Assembly (NCBI GenBank): GCA_029256565.1 | Contig: JAQSXQ010000229.1 | Location: forward strand, 1-9,570 | Source: Mycobacterium sp. | Lineage (GTDB): Bacteria; Actinomycetota; Actinomycetes; Mycobacteriales; Mycobacteriaceae | DNA: 9,570 bases | Direction of reading: 5' to 3' | Shown: one piece after another, positions 6,532-9,570 of the stretch | How the letters are laid out: each line of letters opens with the position of its first letter | How positions within the stretch are numbered: position 1 is the first letter of the stretch | Notes under the pieces: model-generated | Databases searched by the model: none | What the model was told of the DNA's origin: nothing | The model's input: the letters and a program-made list of their open reading frames with translations, nothing else | Made by a program: the position numbers and the translations under genes

Positions 6532-7379
6532 ATGACCTGGCATCCGCACGCGAACCGATTCAAGACCTTTCTGCTGCTGGTCGGCTTCTCCGGTCTGATC
6601 GTGTTCGTCGGAGCCCTGTTCGGCAGGAACGTGATGTTCCTGGCCGTGCTCTTCGCGGTCGGCATGAACGCCTACGTCTACTTCAACAGCGACAAGATGG
6701 CGCTCAAGGCGATGCACGCCCAGCCCGTCACCGAGCTGCAGGCGCCCGCGATGTACCGGATCGTGCGCGAGCTGGCGAACGCCGCGCATCAGCCGATGCC
6801 GCGGCTGTACATCAGCGACACCGATGCGCCCAACGCGTTCGCGACGGGACGCAACCCGCGCAACGCCGCGGTGTGCTGCACGACCGGCATCCTGCGGATC
6901 CTCGACGAGCGCGAGCTACGCGCGGTGCTCGGCCACGAGCTGTCGCACGTCTACAACCGCGACATCCTGATCTCCTGCGTGGCGGGCGCGATGGCCTCGG
7001 TGATCACCGCGCTGGCCAACCTGGCGTTCTTCGCGAGCATGTTCGGCGGGAACCGCGATGGCGGCACCAATCCCTTTGCGATCCTGCTGGTTTCGCTGCT
7101 CGGGCCGATCGCGGCGACCGTGATCCGGCTGGCGGTGTCGCGGCAGCGGGAGTACCAGGCAGACCAGTCCGGCGCCGAACTGACCGGCGACCCGCTGGCC
7201 TTGGCGAACGCCCTGCGCTGCCGCCGGAGCCGCAGCTGGCCGACCAGGCGCACCTGATGATCGCCAACCCGTTCCGCTCGGGCGAGAAGATCGGCAAGCT
7301 CTTCGCCACCCACCCCCCGATGGCTGACCGCATCGCCCGCCTCGAGCAGATGGCCGGCCGCCCCCCGGGCTACTACTGA
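6532..7379 (+). pseudogene. htpX: HtpX membrane zinc protease, frameshifted by a small internal deletion
   Basis: HtpX (peptidase family M48) degrades damaged membrane proteins at the inner membrane. The first 229 residues match the family well: hydrophobic segments near 12-29 and 35-51, the zinc motif HELSH (135-139), a second hydrophobic pair around 145-170 and 182-200, and REYQAD with the third zinc ligand Glu207. After LALANALR the frame is lost, adding CRRSRSWPTRRT and stopping at 7257 (241 residues in all). The conserved C terminus LPPEPQLADQAHLMIANP continues in another frame from 7218 to the TGA at 7379. From memory of Rv0563, about ten residues (near KISGGVQAAP) lie between LR and LPPEP, so about 31 bases (1 modulo 3) are missing at 7211-7221. 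All metal ligands precede the break, so a truncated protein might retain the active site but would lose about 60 C-terminal residues. Either true decay or an assembly fault. Confidence 0.87.
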
Positions 7380-7383
7380 TTTC

Positions 7384-7447
7384 CCGCGAGCGTGCGTGTC
7401 TGCGGCCGACACGCCGCGTCAGAACCCGAGTTCGCGCACGCTCGCGG
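7384..7447. terminator. Strong intergenic hairpin after htpX, with a competing inner hairpin
   Basis: CCGCGAGCGTGCG (7384-7396) is the exact reverse complement of CGCACGCTCGCGG (7435-7447); a G-U and a G-C pair can extend the stem to 15 bp. The 34-base loop is not empty: GCGTGTC (7394-7400) pairs perfectly with GACACGC (7408-7414), and its left arm overlaps the outer stem, so the two cannot form fully together. It starts five bases after the htpX stop and precedes the promoter of the next gene, so termination is the simplest role. It may also be an interspersed repeat. Confidence 0.65.
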
Positions 7448-7533
7448 CGGCTAACGAACCGGGACCCGTCGCCGATGATCTTGGTGTGACGACCCCTTCC
7501 CGAGGTAACCGAGCGCCCATCCGACGCCTGCTC

Positions 7534-7545
7534 TACTCTGATCGC
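7534..7545 (+). promoter_or_regulatory. Predicted -10 element for a leaderless transcript of the exported protein gene
   Basis: TACTCT (7534-7539) fits TANNNT and is followed by six bases (GATCGC) and then GTG at 7546, putting the expected start of transcription on the start codon. There is no purine-rich ribosome-binding site and no evident -35 box. This element also argues for GTG 7546 as the start. Confidence 0.5.
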
Positions 7546-8085
7546 GTGCTGAGCAGAACACTGATCGGCCTGGTTGCTGCGGGGGCAGCAGCGTTGGGCA
7601 TGTCCACCGTGGCAAACGCCGAACCGCAACCGGCGCCGCCACCCCCACCGCCCAACGTCAACGTGCTGACGCCCGTGAAGCCCTCGGAGTTCGCGGCGAT
7701 GGACGGCAGCTTCTACTCGTTCCGGGTCGCCGACGGCGTCACGTGCGTGCTGAACCGGACGACCGGCGGCTACGGCTGCAGCGGCGCACTGCCCGCGGCG
7801 CCGAACGCGGCCAACGTCGTCAGCGGCGGACAGATCGGTGCGCCGGGCTTCTCGAACGCGGCAGCGCCGATCTACGACGGTCTCGCGGCCGACGCCAAGC
7901 CGATGCCCGCAGGCTCGCGCATCAGCTTCCGCAACGTGACGTGCGGCTTCGACGGCGTCGTCACGACGTGCCAGAACAACTTCGACCAGGCCGGCTTCGT
8001 GCTGAGCCCGGCGGGCAGCTTCATCCTCAACGCGACGAACCCGCTGCTGGATCGCCCCGAGGGAACGAACCCCTACTTCAACTAG
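7546..8085 (+). CDS. Small exported protein with four cysteines, unknown function
   Basis: A 179-residue protein that I do not recognise as a named family. Residues 1-25 are a signal peptide (MLSRTLIGLV start, small-residue core, cleavage after TVANA). A proline run (about 29-36, PAPPPPPP) forms a likely flexible linker, then a compact domain of about 140 residues carries Cys67, Cys78, Cys133 and Cys142, consistent with two disulfides in an exported fold. It has no lipobox cysteine and no transmembrane segment beyond the signal, so it is probably secreted or cell-wall associated. The open frame extends upstream to 7396, but that stretch would begin inside the htpX-downstream hairpin and put 50 polar residues before the signal peptide, so I chose GTG 7546, which has a -10-like element six bases ahead. 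The next gene starts 22 bases after its stop. Confidence 0.82.
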   Translation: MLSRTLIGLVAAGAAALGMSTVANAEPQPAPPPPPPNVNVLTPVKPSEFAAMDGSFYSFRVADGVTCVLNRTTGGYGCSGALPAAPNAANVVSGGQIGAPGFSNAAAPIYDGLAADAKPMPAGSRISFRNVTCGFDGVVTTCQNNFDQAGFVLSPAGSFILNATNPLLDRPEGTNPYFN

Positions 8086-8095
8086 GGCCGACGCC

Positions 8096-8107
8096 TACCA
8101 TCGTGCG
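8096..8107 (+). promoter_or_regulatory. Predicted -10 element for a leaderless transcript of the FAD enzyme gene
   Basis: TACCAT (8096-8101) fits TANNNT and is followed by six bases (CGTGCG) and ATG 8108. It lies in the 22-base gap after the exported-protein stop, so the FAD gene would have its own start despite tight spacing. No ribosome-binding site or clear -35 is visible; the preceding stretch is coding sequence, which limits the space for a -35. Confidence 0.45.
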
Positions 8108-9570
8108 ATGGCATCCGTTGCGGTGCTTGGGGGTGGAATCGGGGGGCTCAGTGCTGCCCATGAACTCGCCAAGCGTGGATTCGACGTCACCGTCTACGAA
8201 GCGCGCAAGGAGTTGGGCGGCAAGGCACGATCGATGCCGGTCCCCAACACCGGTACGGACGGCAGAGCGGACCTGCCCGGTGAACACGGATTCCGGTTCT
8301 TCCCGGGTTTCTACCGACATCTCGACGCGACGATGGAGGAGATCCCCTACGCCAGCGGCTGCGTGAAGGACAACCTGACCCAGGCGACCGAAATGCTGCT
8401 GGCCCAATCGCACGGTTCGTCGAACGAAATCATTGCGCCACTGAAGTTCCCGTCGAGCCCCGGCGACATCGTGAAGATGATCAGGTTCTTCCGGATGATT
8501 GCGTTCGACCTGGCGATCCCGCTCGCGGAGTACGCAGCCTTCGTCGAACGTGTCCTCGCGTTCCTCACCTCGTGCGACGAGCGTCGACTCGCAGAGTTCG
8601 AGCGACAGAGCTGGTGGGACTTCCTCGACGCCGACCAAAGATCCGCGCAGTTCCAGAAGTTCCTGGCCAAGGGCATGACGCGGTCGCTCGTCGCGGCGCG
8701 CGCCGAGGAGATGTCGGCGCGAACGGGCGCAGCGATCCTGACGCAGCTGGTGCAGGATCAGGCGCAGGTCGACGGGAAGGTCGATCGAGTGCTCGACGGC
8801 CCGACGAGCGAGGTGTGGGTCGACCCCTGGGTGCGGTATCTGACGAGGCCGCCGGTAGAGCAACCATGGCGGACCGCCGTGACGTTCCGACGCGGACATC
8901 CCGTGACCGCCATCCAGTGCGACGGCCGAGACATCACCGGCGTAACCGTCGAGGGCCACCCGGGGACGGTGACTGCGGACTACTACGTCGCCGCGCTACC
9001 GGTGGAGAAACTGGTTCGCTTGCTCACGCCGGAACTCCGCGCAGCCGAGCCCCGTCTCGGATACCTGCACCGGCTCACCACGCGGTGGATGACGGGCGCC
9101 ATGTACTACTTCGACGCACCGCTGGCTGCCTTCCCGCCCGGGCATGCCATCTACATCGACTCGGAGTGGGCATTGACGTCGATCGCCCAGGGTCAGTTCT
9201 GGGGCGACTTCCCACTCGCGGACCGGGGCGACGGCCGGGTGCGCGACGTGCTGTCGGTGGACATCTCGGACTGGGATACCCGTAGTAAACGACTCGGCAA
9301 GCCTGCCCGCCAGTGCACGGAAGAGGAGATCCTCGACGAGGTGTGGGAGCAACTGCTCGATCACCTCGACCACGGTGAACTCGAGGAGAAGCACCTGTTG
9401 TCCCGTTTCCTCGATCCCGCAATCGATTTCCGCGACCCGGGCATGCTCGCCAACGACGAGCCGCTGCTGATCAACACGAAGCGTTCCTGGCGGTATCGGC
9501 CCGATGCGACGACTCGCATCCCCAACTTCTTCCTGGCATCCGACTTCGTCCGGGGGAACACCGATCTCGC
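8108..9570 (+). CDS. FAD-dependent amine-oxidase/desaturase-like enzyme (C terminus outside window)
   Basis: The frame is open from ATG 8108 to the window end, 487 full codons with no stop. The N terminus has the FAD-binding fold VAVLGGGIGGLSAAHEL (G8, G10, G13), the ribose-binding Glu31 at the end of the second strand, and KELGGKARS, the continuation typical of phytoene desaturases, squalene-type dehydroxylases and monoamine oxidases. HGFRFFPGFY (from about residue 59) matches the second flavin-contact region. Close to the window end, NFFLASDFVRGNTDL (473-487) is the C-terminal flavin motif, with Asp479 in the usual place, so only perhaps 30-60 residues are missing. The substrate cannot be read; members of this superfamily act on isoprenoids, amines and other lipids. 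There is no signal peptide, so it should be cytoplasmic or membrane-associated. It may be expressed on its own or with the exported protein 22 bases upstream. Confidence 0.88.
   Translation, partial: MASVAVLGGGIGGLSAAHELAKRGFDVTVYEARKELGGKARSMPVPNTGTDGRADLPGEHGFRFFPGFYRHLDATMEEIPYASGCVKDNLTQATEMLLAQSHGSSNEIIAPLKFPSSPGDIVKMIRFFRMIAFDLAIPLAEYAAFVERVLAFLTSCDERRLAEFERQSWWDFLDADQRSAQFQKFLAKGMTRSLVAARAEEMSARTGAAILTQLVQDQAQVDGKVDRVLDGPTSEVWVDPWVRYLTRPPVEQPWRTAVTFRRGHPVTAIQCDGRDITGVTVEGHPGTVTADYYVAALPVEKLVRLLTPELRAAEPRLGYLHRLTTRWMTGAMYYFDAPLAAFPPGHAIYIDSEWALTSIAQGQFWGDFPLADRGDGRVRDVLSVDISDWDTRSKRLGKPARQCTEEEILDEVWEQLLDHLDHGELEEKHLLSRFLDPAIDFRDPGMLANDEPLLINTKRSWRYRPDATTRIPNFFLASDFVRGNTDL

Noticed and set aside
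7205..7225. Programmed ribosomal frameshift in htpX.
   Set aside because: No slippery run is present, and about ten expected residues are missing, which slippage would not explain.
7396..7545. Longer N terminus of the exported protein starting at 7396.
   Set aside because: It would begin within the hairpin and bury the signal peptide behind 50 polar residues.
8078..8959. A 293-residue minus-strand open frame.
   Set aside because: It is antisense to the FAD enzyme, which has recognisable flavin motifs, and shows no motif of its own.

Overview
The window looks like chromosomal DNA of a high-GC actinobacterium, almost certainly a Mycobacterium/Mycolicibacterium-type species. It carries an antigen 85 mycolyltransferase homologue. 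It also has the menJ / grcC1 / htpX neighbourhood, which I recall from M. tuberculosis as Rv0561c-Rv0562-Rv0563. No database was searched; family names come from recognising motifs and remembered homologues.

Layout. A plus-strand gene ends at 60 and is separated by a strong two-part hairpin (63-117) from a converging minus-strand block. That block, read right to left, is menJ (4168-5309), a large ATP-binding LuxR-type regulator (1303-4113) and an exported antigen 85 family mycolyltransferase (120-1079). The plus-strand block begins at 5442 with a long-chain trans-polyprenyl diphosphate synthase (grcC-like). It continues with htpX (6532-7379), a strong intergenic hairpin (7384-7447), a small exported four-cysteine protein (7546-8085), and an FAD-dependent amine-oxidase/desaturase-like enzyme (from 8108) that runs off the window end.

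How the genes fit together. GrcC-like synthases make the polyprenyl diphosphate used for menaquinone side chains, and MenJ saturates one isoprene unit of that side chain, so the divergent menJ/grcC pair is a menaquinone-tailoring locus. HtpX is a membrane zinc protease for envelope quality control. The antigen 85 enzyme works outside the membrane on trehalose mycolates. The LuxR-type regulator sits directly upstream of it on the same strand, but a link is only positional.

Main surprises. (1) menJ is broken by an internal deletion of about 75-80 bases that shifts the frame. (2) htpX is broken by a second, smaller deletion of about 31 bases, also frame-shifting. (3) The menJ/grcC divergent region holds three 36-bp tandem units that duplicate a candidate menJ initiation region in frame. 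(4) Three plus-strand genes share the same start geometry, a TANNNT hexamer, exactly six bases, then the start codon, which predicts leaderless transcripts. (5) The htpX-downstream hairpin overlaps a competing smaller hairpin. I found no CRISPR, tRNA, rRNA, insertion sequence or obvious novel multi-gene system.
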